DNA of 64,000 nt from Shinisaurus crocodilurus (GCA_021292165.1 JAHFWL010000181.1:124001-188000), one strand, 5' to 3'. Shown: positions 31,521-45,400, numbered from the stretch's first letter. Notes: generated from the letters alone by a model not told the origin. Program-made: numbers and translations.

Positions 31521-31664
31521 ATTTATTTAACTGATACCTATGTTCTTCCTTGACAGGGTAGGTTCAAGGTAAAATATATTTGAGTTCTGTGAGAAATCCA
31601 AGACCTCTTCCAACCCACCATTGAAGTTATTGATCCAGCACCAGGATGAGTTCCCAAGAGATCC

Positions 31665-31835
31665 ACTGTGGTGTGGCGGTTAAGGTGTTGGACTGGGACT
31701 GGGGAGATCGGGGTTCTAGTCCCCGCTCAGCTCACTAGGTGACTTTGGGCCAGTCCCCGACTCTCAGCCTAACCTACCTCACAGGGTTGTTGAGAGGGTA
31801 AAACGGAGAGGAGGAGGAGGAGTGTGTGTCTTTAA
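31665..31835 (+). mobile_element. SINE family A
   Basis: Head CACTGTGGTGTGGCGGTTAA through CAGGGTTGTTGAGAGGGTAA. The 3' end is replaced by unrelated sequence. Confidence 0.75.
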
Positions 31836-31974
31836 AGGGCCCTGTGTCCTAAGGACACCCCTATTTGTAAGAAGGGATGCATGGTAATAATTACGCATAG
31901 AAAATACCTTTCCATTGATGCGAATGGGAGATTTTCCGTGAGCTTAGCTGCTGTGTGGGTGCGGGCGGGATTTC

Positions 31975-32240
31975 CAGCGGGATCGGAGGAGGCCGGGCTG
32001 ACTCCTATTTCGGCGGGGCTGCTTTTCCACTGCAGGTTTTCCTTTGGCGCTTCACGGGGAGCACCATCCACGGTGTCGGGACTCCATCCCTAAAATAAGC
32101 TCGCCACCAGGGTGCGCCACAGAGCGCCACCCTCTGAAGCCCCAAATAATAGCTGCAAAACCTGTAATGGGAAAAGGAGCCCTACCGAAATAGGAGAAGC
32201 CAGGCTCCCCCATGGCAGCTTCGGAGAAAAACCTTCCATT
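31975..32240. mobile_element. Palindromic element, family P2
   Basis: An imperfect inverted repeat with GACTCCTATTTCGGCGGGGC on the left and CCCTACCGAAATAGGAG on the right. Confidence 0.55.
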
Positions 32241-32284
32241 AACGCCAATGGAAAGATTGGGCCCGGACTCTTTTCAGTGCCTAG

Positions 32285-32425
32285 CGGTATGCCTATGTAT
32301 GCCAGTTGCTGGGGAACATGGGTGGGAGGGTGCGTGCTGCTGCACTCATGTCCTGCTTGTGGGCGTTCTGTGTGGCCTAGATGGACCCTTGGTCTGATCC
32401 AGCACGGCTCTTCTTATGTTCTCTC
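32285..32425 (+). mobile_element. CR1-type 3' fragment
   Basis: GCCAGTTGCTGGGGAACATG through CTTCTTATGTTC. CT-rich sequence follows to 32465. Confidence 0.7.
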
Positions 32426-32799
32426 TCCTTCCCACTCACTCTTTCTCTCTCTCACACACACCTTCTCCATTAGGCTCCTAAAACTCAATACTGGAGGGGA
32501 CAATCATAGCTCCTGTCTGCTCCAGAACCACCTTGCAGGGTTGACCGGGGTTTTGCCTACGCCACCGATGCCAAGACATGCCCGCGATTCCCTCCGAGCG
32601 TCGGCGTGTGTGCCCTCCAGGAAAGCCTCTGCGCTGTTGCTTACAAGATTCCCACGGGTTTGTCTTCTGTGAAATGGGCGTTTTGTGACTGGCCGTGTCC
32701 ACGACGGAAGCCGTTTTTGTGAATGGGCAACTCCTCCCCCCCCGCCAACACTCCCCCTCAATATTCCAAATGTGTCCGTGAGCCCCCCCGAAAGGTCAA

Positions 32800-34158
32800 G
32801 GAATCCTGCAGTAGGACTTATTTCTGAGTAAGCACACATAGGATTGCACACTGGAAAGTTCCACCTCACAGCTCTGTTAAGCAGCTATGGACGCCATTTT
32901 GTTTTTTTATTTCTCCCATTTTGGACACCTGCAAGGAAGGGGGGGGGCATAAATTGGCCCCCGGACCTCACGAAGCTGCCCAGTCCTGATCTAAATTTGC
33001 CATATCCCCCTTCTAGATCTCTCTTCACAGCAATTTCACTAGACTGTCTGTATATAGCATCTGTTTGCTGTAACAAAGGCCCTAGTCCCCTTGATCTTTA
33101 CAGATGCTGGCCAAATCCAACGGCTGCTACACACGTCTCTCCATAAAACTGCTATTTCTCCTCACACCCCAAAATGTGTATGAACCAGATACAATGTTAT
33201 TACCACACTGTAGCAGTGGCATGTCATTCATAAAATGTATTAGGGGGATCCAGTGATCGACTAGAAAGGGACAGTGGTGGTTTCCCTCTTCCCAAGGAAA
33301 CCTGGAAAGTGTAGTTTGCAAGTGGAGAAGGACCAGAGATGTCAGATAAAATTCTCATCAATCTATATCATTCCCAGGATCGGTTTTTGGGAGGCAGGGA
33401 AAGTCACGACAGCAAAAGCGGTATAAAATTGATAGGAAAGGTCAATGTGTAGATCCGCTCTCAGTGAAACAAGAGCCGGAGTACGACACAGGATGTTCGG
33501 ATCAGCTCTTTTCGTCGAACAGATATGGAGGCGAATATCTGGCATCCCAAAGGGGAACTGTCTTTGGGGTGGTCATCGTGGTGCTCATCGCGGCCATGCA
33601 GGAGAGACGAAGAGACCGGCGCGTGCCGCTTCCAGTGTTTGGCACGGCTTGTCCCAAGAAAAAGCAACGAGGAAGGAAGAAAGGGTCCGTGCGGCGTTTG
33701 GTTCTGCGATAACAATCCCGGGGAGGGAAGGGATGCGCCCGTGACGGCGACACTGCAGTGCAGGGAAGCTGGGGAAGTCACTCATCAAACCCTGGCCCGT
33801 CTTGAACCTCCGTAAGAACCACCACCCCCCGAAAGAAAAAAGAAACAAAGAGATTGAAGCCAGTGAGGCTGGCGTTACATACAGGCGGGGTCGGCTTTTC
33901 TGTTCCATCCATAATCAGTTCAAGGAACAGAACGGGGCGGGGGCCAACCACAGCTCTCCATTTCAGTTTCCGCCAAAGTGATGTCAGCTCAAGAAGAGGA
34001 GAGTAACAAGGAAAAGGATATGGCGGGCGGGCGGGGGGACGGGATGTATGAACTCTTCACGCGCAGCCCTTAAAACGTCACCAACTGCCTGAAGAAGACG
34101 CCGTCTGGACGCCCACACGCCCCGCTTCACCACGCCAAGGGCAAATCCGCTTCCTTTG
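32800..34158 (-). other. Unique sequence, includes presumed DHRS11 3' UTR
   Basis: After a family D scrap (32805-32855) the sequence is unique up to the DHRS11 stop. The 3' UTR should start at 34158 and run leftwards. I found no convincing AATAAA close by; the nearest TTTATT (minus AATAAA) is near 32906. Several short frames here show no family resemblance. Confidence 0.4.
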
Positions 34159-34200
34159 CTACGAAACCTGCTCGGTGGGCCTCATCCGAATGTCGCCAAT
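34159..34200 (-). CDS. DHRS11: DHRS11 coding exon 7 (last)
   Basis: The acceptor TCTCTTCTAG ends at 34201. It encodes IGDIRMRPTEQVS, then TAG (34161-34159). The near-invariant MRPTEQV tail makes the identification firm. Confidence 0.92.
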   Translation of the reverse strand: MGDIRMRPTEQVS

Positions 34201-37200
34201 CTAGAAGAGACAAATTGCGCCTTTCAGCCGCTTGCATTGCGAAACCGATCGGGAGAAACGAAGGACGAGCTTTGGGAATTGGAAGGGAAATTGCAGGCAC
34301 CCGTTGGCATGTCCATCTCGCCTCTGACGCCCCCCTCGTGCCTCCTAGAACACCTAAATTAGGGGGCGACCCACGTGCGGCTGCTGCCCCCCCTCCTGAA
34401 ATTCAGGGGTACCCTCAAAAAAATATATGACAAAACGTGTGTGTGGTGTTTTTTTTTTTGCAAACAGAACGGCACCTGCCACGGAGCTCTCAAGGGGTCA
34501 AAATTAGTTTGCAAACGAGCGAATTTTGATCCTTCTGCTGCTCTGTAGCAGTTATGGGTGTGTGAGTGTGCCGACTCCCAGTTTTTTGAGGGCCCTTGGG
34601 CAAGGCACCATCCATGGGCCCCCTCCCTCAGTGAGTCGACCTTCTCACCGCCATGGTCACCAGCTGCGCTGGCTCTTCATCCTCCTCCTCATCATGGCTG
34701 CCACTTGCTCGCTTGGCGGAGAAGAGAGCCAGCGCGCAAGCAGGCCGTGGCATCTCCTGCTCCTCGCCACCTCCGTTGTCTGGGCCAGAGCGAGAGGCAT
34801 GTGAACAAGCAGGTTGCAACGGTGAAGAGGAGGAGCGAGTCCAGGGGGCTCTTGTCAGTGGGCCCCTGCTTGGGTTGTGGGCCCTTGGCACGTGCCCGAC
34901 CGTGCCGACCCTTGACGCTGGACCTGGTCTCCAGCCTTCCACAGGACGCACAAGGCAGCCGACAACAATAAAAACCACTGCTGTGTAGAGATTAGACCAG
35001 GGCTCTCCCAACCTTGGGTCCCCAGATGTTGCTGGACTACAGCTCCCAGAACCCCTTGCCATTAGCCATGCTGGCTGGGGCATGCTGGGAGCTGTAGGCC
35101 AGCCACATCTGGGCACCCAAGGTTGGGAGAGCCCTGGATTAGAATGTCGATATATAAGTATCAAAATCCTTGATACTTATATTAACTTTGAGAGAATAAT
35201 TAACATTAAGGGTCGAATGGAAATCTTTTAATAATTTTTGTAGAAATTAAAAATGCTCTTTTTTGGGGGGGGTTTGTTGAAATAGAAGAAATTTTGGAAT
35301 ATAGGCAGAAAGGGAAATTTCATTATAGAGTATGAGAAATTATTGTTACTTATATTTGCTGTAGAGAAAATCGGGAGTCCATTTTAGTTTAGTGTTGTTG
35401 TATGTTGTGTTTGTGTGTGTGTATATATTTTTCTCTCCTCTCCTTTCTGTTTCTTCTGTTTTAATAAACTTAAAAAATCTCTTCTAAAAAAAAAGGAGAG
35501 AGAGAGATTAAAATGTCAGACTAGGTTGTGGGTGGGACAACCTGGGTTCAAATCCCCCCTCAGTTGTGTAGGTCATGAGTGACCCCGGGCCAGCTGGTCG
35601 CTATCTCTCAGCTTAACCTACCTCACAGGGTTGTTGTGAGGATAAAGTGGAGGGGGCGGAGGAGGGAACCATGCATGCTGCCTGGAAGCTCCTTGGAAGA
35701 AAAGAGGGCTCTGCATGTAATGAGTAAGTCATAAAAATAGAATATATAACATGATACAGGCCTGTGGCTTACGCTGGCTCAGCTTGTCTGAGCGTGGGAA
35801 GCTAAGCAGGGTCAGGCCTGGTTATTACTTGGATGGGAGACCCCTCTTCTAGTTTCCTGCATTGAGCAGGGGGTTGGACTCGATAGCCTTGTAGGCTCCT
35901 TCCAACTCTATGATCTATGAAATCTATGATAAAAAACCAGAGCCAATTAAGAACATTTCAATAAAATCAGTGAATGACAGCAAATTCAGGCCAATCAAAA
36001 GCACAGAGCAGCAGTAAGCAGTGTCTAGATAAGGTCCTCACCCATCAGCAGAAGACCGGTGTCAAGGAGCCAGTGTGGCATAGTGGTGAGAGTGTTGAAC
36101 TGGGACTTGGGACTAGATCTGGGTCCTAGTCCCTGCTCGGCCATAAAACTCGCCGGGTGACTTTGGGCCAGTCGCTGACTCTCAGCCTAACCTACCTCAC
36201 AGGGTTGTTGTGAGGATAAAATGGAGGAGAGGAGGATTATGTAAGCCGCCTTGGGTTCCTTGCAGGAAAAAAGGCGGGGTATAAATTCAAAAATAAATAA
36301 ATAAATAAGGAGGCCTCCCTCGGAGGGAAGACCCCCGACTCCTGAGGAGGCGCTTTCTGAAGCCCTTGCCAAATGCACCTCAGGCACTGGTGGGACTCGA
36401 GAGAAGGTCCCGGTTTTTTGGTGACTTCTCACCTTGCTCATGGTCTGTGGCAAGACATCATCCTCAGGTTTTTCAGGACGAGAAACGTCTGGCATGTGGC
36501 ACCACTTAGAGGTGTTCTGGTGAGGATAAGGGGTGTCCAAGCAACCGCGGAGGACTGCTCGGGAACATATGGAATGGGCCAGTTCTTTCCAAGTACTACA
36601 GGGTACTTTTCAACAGCAACAGAAAATAAGCTCAGGCTTTCCCCAAGAATCCTCTGAAAGGGCTCAGGAAAGAATAAGCCCATTCCGAATTGAGACGAGG
36701 AGCGTTTGCCCATCTCTAGCCCGGCCCCGGATTCCCAAATGGAGCTTTCCAAGGTTCGACCAACTGCAGTATCCGCTACCTTGCTGCTCTCTTGCTTCTT
36801 CACCTCGACTATTTGTTGCCTTCTCCTTCAACTGTTCTCCGAACGTCCGAGGCCCTTCTTGGTGCCCACGGGCTCCCGCTCGGCAAGAAAGTATCACAGC
36901 CCATTTCTGAGGCCCCTCGTGGCTCAGAGAGAAGTCTCCGGAGGACCCACGGTTGAGCACATTAGGGCTGTAAGCGGAATCTGGCCACAGGCCATTCTCT
37001 CTCTTATCCTCTGCACATACAAAGGAGACGGGGGGCTGGTTGTCTAGGAGCTATCCGGAGGAACGCGTCCACTCGAGTGAAAAGATAATCCCCGCGGCCG
37101 CGCTCTTCCGAGCACACGGCTGACGTGGAGGCTTAGAGACGCCGATTAGCAGATGTGAGGCCGAGCGGAGGGGAAAACGAGCCTTTCCTCCTTTCAGCGC

Positions 37201-40200
37201 CTTCAATTACAGAAGAACAGAGGCACACGTCGACCTACCTGTACGTGAGGTGAAGCACTGAGAACGTATAGAACGGCGTCGGCCATATCTTCGGCATTTA
37301 AACACTGCAAAGAGGGGCAGAAACGAAGTACCAGTAATTAGTTCCGGGCGGGTCACGAAGGAGATAAAAATTTTCGACAGGCTCCGGTAGGCCTCTTCAT
37401 TAGATCCTTCCACTCCTCTCTTTCTATTTCAATGTTTTAGCCTTTATTTTCGAAAAAATCTCCAACCCACAACCGTACAACTTTTTCAGCAATGGGGGGG
37501 GGGGACTATTTCCATTGTGAACGTCCCAGCATCTGGCTGGTGTCCGGTGCCAGGGGGGATCGAACAGGCAGCCCCTGTGGACGAGGCGCAGTCCCCCTGT
37601 AGCCTGCACTGACTGGTTGCAGGAGAAAACGGCAGAGGTTCAAGCCAGGATACAAAGTCTCTGCACCAAAATCCGCCTCTCCGTCTCTCCTCAGGAATCA
37701 GGTGATCCCAGACAGCAGTGCCGTCAGCACAGGACTTTTGGGGCGGACATCCAACTGCCCCCCACCCCGGCCAGGAAAATGAGCTGGAGGGTCTCCCAAA
37801 TGCATCAGGGCTGCCTTACCATATTTTGAAAGAAGTGAAATAATGCACATGACCGACAATGACCGATAATGCCACTGCCGCTCCCAACCTCAATCTACCC
37901 GGACACTATGCTTAACATCTGAGGCCTTCCTCCGTGTGCCACCTCCGAGGGAAGCTCAGTGGGGAAGCTCAGCCTTCTCAGTGGTGGCCCCCCCGATTGT
38001 GGAATGATCTCCCCACTGAGGCCCGCCTGGCACCCAAGTGTCATCCTTTCAGCGCCAGATTAAGACCGCCCCTTTTCTCCCGGGCATTCAATGGCATCTA
38101 AGGATATTTAACAGCAGGACAGGGCACCTGCGTCAGCTGTTCTGAACAGGTCTAGTCTGTATAAAAATAAATAAATAAAGAAATGGTTTTATTTGTTAAA
38201 TTGTTCTTGTTAAATTTTGCATACTGGGGGAAAAAATATGGCGTTTCATTGTGTCATGGTCTTGTTTTTATGAGCTGTTGGAAACCACCCAGAGAGCTTT
38301 GGCTATTGGGCAGTATAGAAATGGAATTAATTACATAATTCATAGATCATAGAGTTGGAAGGGGCCTACGAGGCCATCGAGTCCAACCCCGTGCTCGGTG
38401 CAGGAAACTAGAGGAGGGGGTCTCCCATCCAAGTCATAACCAGGCCTGACCCTGCTGAGCTCTCCACGCTCAGTTGGAGAAGTTTGGCCTAGAAGAGCCG
38501 CAAGGAGCCGTCGCCCGGTCTAGAACAGCCTTCCCCAATTTGATGCGCTTCTTCCAGATGTTTTAGAAGACAACTCCCAGCACGCCTGACAGCAAGCCTC
38601 CTTATCCCCAGCCAGCATGGCCAATGGTCAGGGATAAAGGGAGCCGACGTTCCAAACATCTGGAGGGAAGCATTTGGGGGAGGGCTGGTCTAGAGGAGTC
38701 AAATATGCCACTGGGCTCATTTCCCCGCCACTGGCCCAGCCGCCCAACCCAGACATATCCGTTTCGCTCGGCCGCCTACCTTAATACTTTCGTACGTTGC
38801 TGCGGCTCTCTCCGGATCCTTATCGTGGAGCTTAAAAGTGAATTCGGTTTCCACCAGTCCCGGAGAGATGCACTAAGGAGAGGAAAGGGGGCGGGGAAAG
38901 AGGACAAAAACAGCACCCTAACAGGGTTTGTAATTCCTATTTTTATTACAGAACTCACAAAGAGAAGAAAAATATTATCCGTTTCTGCAGCGCAAGAGGG
39001 GAAAATGTCCCCCAAAAATCCAATGATTGCATAGACTAGATGGAGCTTTATTGGTCACTCTGGGGCAGCCTTGCCCAACCAGCAGCAGTGTCTGTGGGGG
39101 ATGTATCCACTCCAGGTTGCAGTCTGAACTTTTTAGGAGCAATACATGGTGCAGAAACTGTTTTGGGGATACCGCTCAGCACCATGGATCTCGCCTTTAA
39201 AGTTCAGACTGAAACCCGGAGTGGATACACCGCCCCACTGACACTGGAGCCCCTGGCCTCCACTGCCAATCAGATGTGTGGAGCTACGGCTGTACCAGCT
39301 GGGAAGGATGGGAGTCGTAGTCCACCTGCAAAGCACCAAGCCGGGGGAGGTTGCTCTCAGGCAGGCGTCCCCAAACCTTTTTGGACCTGTGGGCACATTT
39401 GGGAATTTGGGAAAACACAAGATGGCTCGCGTGGAGGATTTGGCTAGTTACACGGTGGCTGCTGTGAGGGCCTGGCTAGTCAAAGGTGAGCGGAGTTAGG
39501 GTGGGGGAGAGAAACAGCGAGGCCGGAGGCTGGGAGTGGGAGAAACCGCAAGATCAAGGGGTGAATGGGAGAGAAAGAGCTAGGGTAGGAAAGAAGAGAA
39601 ACGGAGAGGAAGGGTGTTGGGAGAGAGAAACAGTGAGGCTAGAGGCTGGGACGGAGAGGGAAACAGGAAGGCCAAGGGGTAAAGACAGAGCAAGGCTAGG
39701 AAGGAGAGAAACAGCGAGATTAAGAGGAGGGTGGAATAGCAAGCCCACAGGTTGGGAGGGAGGAGGGAAAGGGGGTAGAGGGGAGGGAAAGAGCGAGGCT
39801 AGAGGCCAGCAAGGGAGAGAAAGAAGACTGCCCGAACATTTTCCAGGGTCTGTCCAAACAATGTTTTCAAAGGGGGCAGGGGCACCACTGGAGGTCCCCA
39901 CGGGTGCCACCATGTGGGGGACCCCCCCACACACACACACTCTAGGGTATTCCCACGTGGGTGTTTAAGGGGCAGAGCTCCGTGCAAACAATCCAAAGGA
40001 AGGGTTCGGTAGGATGGATGATGAAGAATGGCTAAAAGACAGATCTAGGGACCCGGTCGTCTGCTGTAGGTCCCGGATCAGGGAATGTTAGGAAAGGATT
40101 CAGCTGATATGAGCATCTCCTCTCGGCTCCCATAGAGGACCACAGGCATGGGGGCAAAACCCGGCCCTCCGAATCTGGCCCTCCGGATGGCCACGCCCCT

Positions 40201-40848
40201 TTCCCCACCCCCCACCCCCCTTTCCCACGACCGCCAGTCGTTTGGTGGCTCCTCGGCTTTCGTGCAGCGTCTTCCCCCATGCCAAAAGGTCGATACGTCT
40301 CTCCCTAACGCTTACTTCCTGGCAGGAAGAGCTTTCAGCTAAATAGAAATATTTCTAGTATTTTGGCTCCGCCCCCTTTTGCCTTCAGCTCCGCCCACCA
40401 CGGGAATACGGCCCCCAAGAGCTCCTCCGCAACCAGGGTCGGCCCTCGAGCTGAAAGAGGTTCCACACCCCGGGCGTCGAGTTAACGAAACGCACGTGAA
40501 CCCAGAAAGCTGCCTTACGCTGCGCCGGACCAGCGGCTCACCTGACCTGGGTGTTGTCGACACGGGCTGGCCGCGACGGCTCTTTATAGGGTTCAGGGCA
40601 GGAGTTTTCCCAGCCCTCCCCGGGGAGAAGCCGGGGACTGAGCTTGGGGACGCCTGCGTGCGAAGCAGGGCTTCCCTAGCGCGGCCCCGTTGAGCTGAAC
40701 TCACCGTGGCTCGTATGTGCGTCTTTGCTTCTCGGAGTTCCTGGCGGAGCCCTTCGGTCAACGCGGTGACCGCGTATTTCGTGGCACTGTAAAAATGCAG
40801 GACGGACTGAGGAGCCACGACGTGGCCGTTCATGCTGAGAAAGGGGGC

Positions 40849-40880
<32 letters not shown>

Positions 40881-42357
40881 TTGGTTACCAGACAATACCA
40901 CAGGGCAAACTCCACTGATGTTGTATGTCAGACTTCCCCAGATGGGACACCCTCTAGACGTGTTGGGACGACAACTCCCATTTTCCCCAGGGAAGGCTGT
41001 AATATGATGTAGCTGCCCCAAGCACACATTTTTACAGTGTTTTCATCCCGCCTGCCCCAACCCGGTAATTGCCAGATGTGTCGGCCCTGCTGGCTGGGAT
41101 GATGGGGAGTTGTAGCCCAACGGGAGAACACCAGGTAGGGGGAGGTTGTTTTAATCGCTAAAGAATACATACATAAGCTCCCCCCGCCCCTCAGTTATCA
41201 CTGGAAGGAAGGACTGATACAAGGCGCAAGTGGGTCACGCACAGAACTGTCACCCTTGTGAGCTTCCCATGTTGATGTTCAAATGCACTTTTATCGGGCG
41301 CATAATTTGCAGGATTTGTACAGAACGGAAGACCCAGATGGCCCATCAGACCCAGATGGCCCATGATTTGTTGGCAGAAGACCCAGATGGCCCATCAGTC
41401 GCTATATATTTAAACTAGTTATGTACCGCTTCATATCGTAAGATCTCTAAGCGGCTTACATGAGAAATTCATAAAATTCAATATAAAAACGATCAAAAAT
41501 AATAAATACTTAAAAAAAAAAAAACATTTCTGAAATGGTAAAACAGAGGACAATTGCATGTCAGGGAACGTAAAGAGGTGTATCTTCAAGGGGTGTCTAA
41601 AGTTGGCCACAGTTTCCACCTCTCGGACCACACGTGGGAGAATGTTCCAGAGGGTGGGTGCCACAACCGAGAAGGCCCCATTATGTGCCTTTACTTGACA
41701 ACACGCTGTTGGTTGTGGGACGACCAACAAGGCCTTGTCGGAGGATCTCAGTGGTCGATTTGCTGTATATAGGGGAAGCCGGTCAGCGCATGTCCCTCCC
41801 ACACACAGAAGGGGACTGCTGTTCCTCTGCATCCATCTCAAGCTGCTGTTTTTAACCTATAAAGCCTTATACGGCTAGGGACCGCAATACCTGACGCGAG
41901 CGCCTCTCCTGACCCGAGTCTGCCTGGACACTACGAGCAACATCTGAGGCCTTCCTCCGAGTGCCGCCTCCGAGGGTGGCAACAAGGGACAGGGCCTTCT
42001 CAGTGGTGCCCCCCCCCCAATATTGGAATGATCTCCCGACTTGAGGCCCGCCTGGCGCCAACTCTGTCGTCTTTTCGGCACCAGGTGAAGACTGCCCCCC
42101 TTCTCCCAGGCATCTAATGGCATTTTAAGGATATTGAATGGCATGATGGGCGTTTATGGCAGCTGCTTTTAACAAGTCTAGTTGTACTAAAAATTGTTCT
42201 AGCTGTTAAATTGTGTTTTGTTTTTTTGTTTTTTTAATTATATTGCGGGGGGGGGGGAATGTTTTTATGCTCTTTTTATGCTATTTGTGCACTGTGTTTT
42301 ATGAATTGTGGTGAACTGCCCAGAGAGCTTTGGCTATTGGGCGGTATAGAAATGAAA

Positions 42358-42410
<53 letters not shown>

Positions 42411-45400
42411 ATAAAAAAAACAACTCTCCCACCTGTTAACATTAATGATATGGCCATCATCAATGTTCCTTTCCTTCATGGACTGATACGCTTCACGGGT
42501 ACAGATGCTCATAGCCATAACATTGACCTGAATCAGCGAACAGGAAGAGGAAGCCAGAAATTGATCCAGACCCAGTGCATTTCCATTGTACCAATGTCAT
42601 GCCATGTCATACCAACCATCACGGGTAAAACAGGGGAACACTCTCAGATCTCAGCTCAAATTCCTGCCTGTGAAAAGGGCGGTGGGTTAAGACGCCAAAC
42701 GGGCAGCCATTCAAAGGGTAGGGAAGCATAACCCTGTTTGCCTAGGGCCCACGTCCCAGTGGCGGGCGGGAGAAGCATTTCTCTCCCATTTTTATCCTCG
42801 CAACAACCCTGTGAGGTAGGTGAGGCTGAGAGTCAGGGACTGGCCCAAAGTCGCCCAGTGAGCTTCATGGCCAAGCGGCGACCAGAACACGGATCTCCCG
42901 AGTCCCCAGCCCAACACTCTAACCACTAGGCCACACTGGCTCTCATTCACACTCTTCCCACACACACACCCCTTAGAGATCCCGATCTGTGTGGCGCATG
43001 GAGCCCTGGGATGCCCCCCCCCCCTTTGCTGGGCCGAGCAAAATCTCTTGGTCCGATCCAGCAGGGCTCTTCTTATGAAACCCCCCACCCTGTGCGAGCC
43101 CTGAAGTGGTACGGTCCTGACACAGGTTCGCCACCTTCGTGCGAAGCAGGCCCGTTCTCCCATCAGCCACCACTCCGTTTGCTTTGGCCTCCCCCCCGCC
43201 CCTCTCCGGGGCAGCCCCGTCCATCGGTTCTCCCCTACTCACGTCTATCATCGTCCGCCATCCCTCCGTCTTGCCGGAGAGCAGGGTCTCCGGCCGCGCC
43301 AAGCCGGCATTGTTGACGCACACGTCCACCCCCTGGTGGAGGGTCTTGACGGCCGAGAACATGGAGAGGATCTCCTCCTCCACGGAGAGGTCGCACTTGT
43401 ACGGGATGAGGACGCCCGGGTAGCCCGCGCTCTGGCACTCTGCCGCCAATTTCTGCAAGAAAACACAGGCAAGGCAGAGAGTGGGAGGGAAGCGGTCAGA
43501 ATTCACTATTCAATTATTTTATTTCTTTGTTTGATTTGTATCCCGCCTTTCTCCCTCCTGAGAAAAATGGCACTTGTCGCGATTTCACGATCACAAATAA
43601 AACTCGACTGAAACCATCGTGAAACAAATGCACTGAACACAATTAGAATGCAGCAATTAACAGAACGACGGGGGTGCAGACAACACGATAACCAACACAC
43701 TCAAGGGTTGAGTGTGGGGCTGTTGTTGAACCATGGCTTGTCGTGGTGTCTGAACCCAGCTGCGCTAACAAGCCATGGCTGGTGAACCACGAGCAAGCCA
43801 TGAAGAGAACTCATGGTTTGTTGTTGGGCTGTGGACTGTGGGGCTGTGCACTGTGGTTTGTTCTCTCGGCCGGGTTCAGACAAAACAATAACCCGTGTTT
43901 CAACAACCACCCACGGTTCAACGACAAGCTGAGTGCGGGTTATTGTGTGGTCTGAACCTGGTAAAAAGAAAAACAGCATCCAACCCAACAGACCTGCTTA
44001 CACGCCAAAGGCCTGCTTGAATGAAAAGGTCATTTCCTGCCGGCAGAACTACAACAGAAAGGAAGCCGACCTAGCCCCCCCCCGAGAGTTCCACAGCCTG
44101 GGAGCGGTCACCGAAAAGGCCCTCTCTCGCGTCGCCACCTAACACACCTCTGGAAAGCAATGGTCTCGAAAGAATTTATCACCATTTATCAAGGGCCGGG
44201 CTAGAGATGGGTGAGACATTGCATGGATTCACTCAATTCACACCTCTCAAGCCTTTCAGCAAGCCAAGACAGAGCGGCGTTCGGAAATCCGCATTTTTGC
44301 AAGCTTTCCGATGCAGGAAAAATGCTCGGGGTGTGGGGGGTGGATACAGCTATTAGGGGAAAGTGTGCACAAAGGACATATCCGCGAGCAGAGTGTGCAC
44401 AAAACAGCATTTCAGCAATGTGAAGTAGTTGGGAGAAGGCATGCGTCCAAAAATGCGCACAAAATGCACGCACTGCTGCATCCACGAAGAATTTTGCGCG
44501 CAAAAGTTCGAATTTCTGTATGGATTTTTTTTTTTAGTGGTAGTAGTACAGTCATGCCTTGGATTGAGAGCATAATTCGTTCCGGAAACGGTGCTTGTAA
44601 TCCAAAACACTCTTCTATCAAAACGAAATCCCCCCCAACAAAAAATTTGTACAGAGATTTTTAATTTAAGCCGTACTACAGTACTTGTATTGCAAGACGT
44701 CGCTTGTATATCGAGTCAAAAAAAATTAAATAAATATTTAAAAATTTGCTTGTCTTGCAAAATGCTCTTAAACCAAGTTACTTGCAATCCAAGGTATTAC
44801 TGTAGTAGTATTTAAAGAAATCGCAAGCTCGTGCAGAAATGGGACGGAGCGAGCGTGGCCTCGAAAAGCCAACCCTCCCGGCAAGACCGAGAACGAGAAC
44901 GAGGGAGCGGCCCCGATGAAAGGCACGTGAGCGTTTTGCAAGAGCTGGTTGAGCGAGAAGGAAAAAAATTCCGGAATGGAGCTGTAAGCGAAGATCCAAG
45001 AGTCGTGAAAACACAGCTACCCCACTGCCCTGGCCGGGTCCCACAAGCGATTAAAAAAACGTGCATAAGCAACTGCGCATAGATCCGGGGTCTCTAGTTT
45101 GCAGTGGAGGCCGGTGGTGCCAATATCAGTGAGGGCATGTATCCATTCCGGATTTCAGCCTGAACTTTAAAGGAGCGACCCATGGTGCTGAGCCCGCTCC
45201 CCCAAAATAGGTTCGGCACCATGGATAGCACCTTAAAAGTTCAGGGTAAAACCTGGAGTGGATATGCAGCCCTGCTGCTGTTGGCACCACCAGCCTCCGC
45301 TGCTAGTACAGTAACACCTTGGCTACGCTGGCTGGGGCATGCTGGGAGTTGTAGGCCAAAAACATAGCTGGCTGGGGCATGCTGGGAGTTGTAGGCCAAA

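Noticed and set aside
35765..35850. Genuine 5S rRNA gene
   Set aside because: Only the internal part of 5S is present and it runs into a CR1 tail; two further copies share the same join, so it is a SINE.
39486..39968. 160-aa Arg/Glu/Gly-rich ORF
   Set aside because: Translation of a purine-rich minisatellite in family M.
42356..42409. Poly-Asp coding repeat
   Set aside because: The Asp run in the plus frame is just the (ATG)n microsatellite at an L2 tail, antisense to DHRS11.
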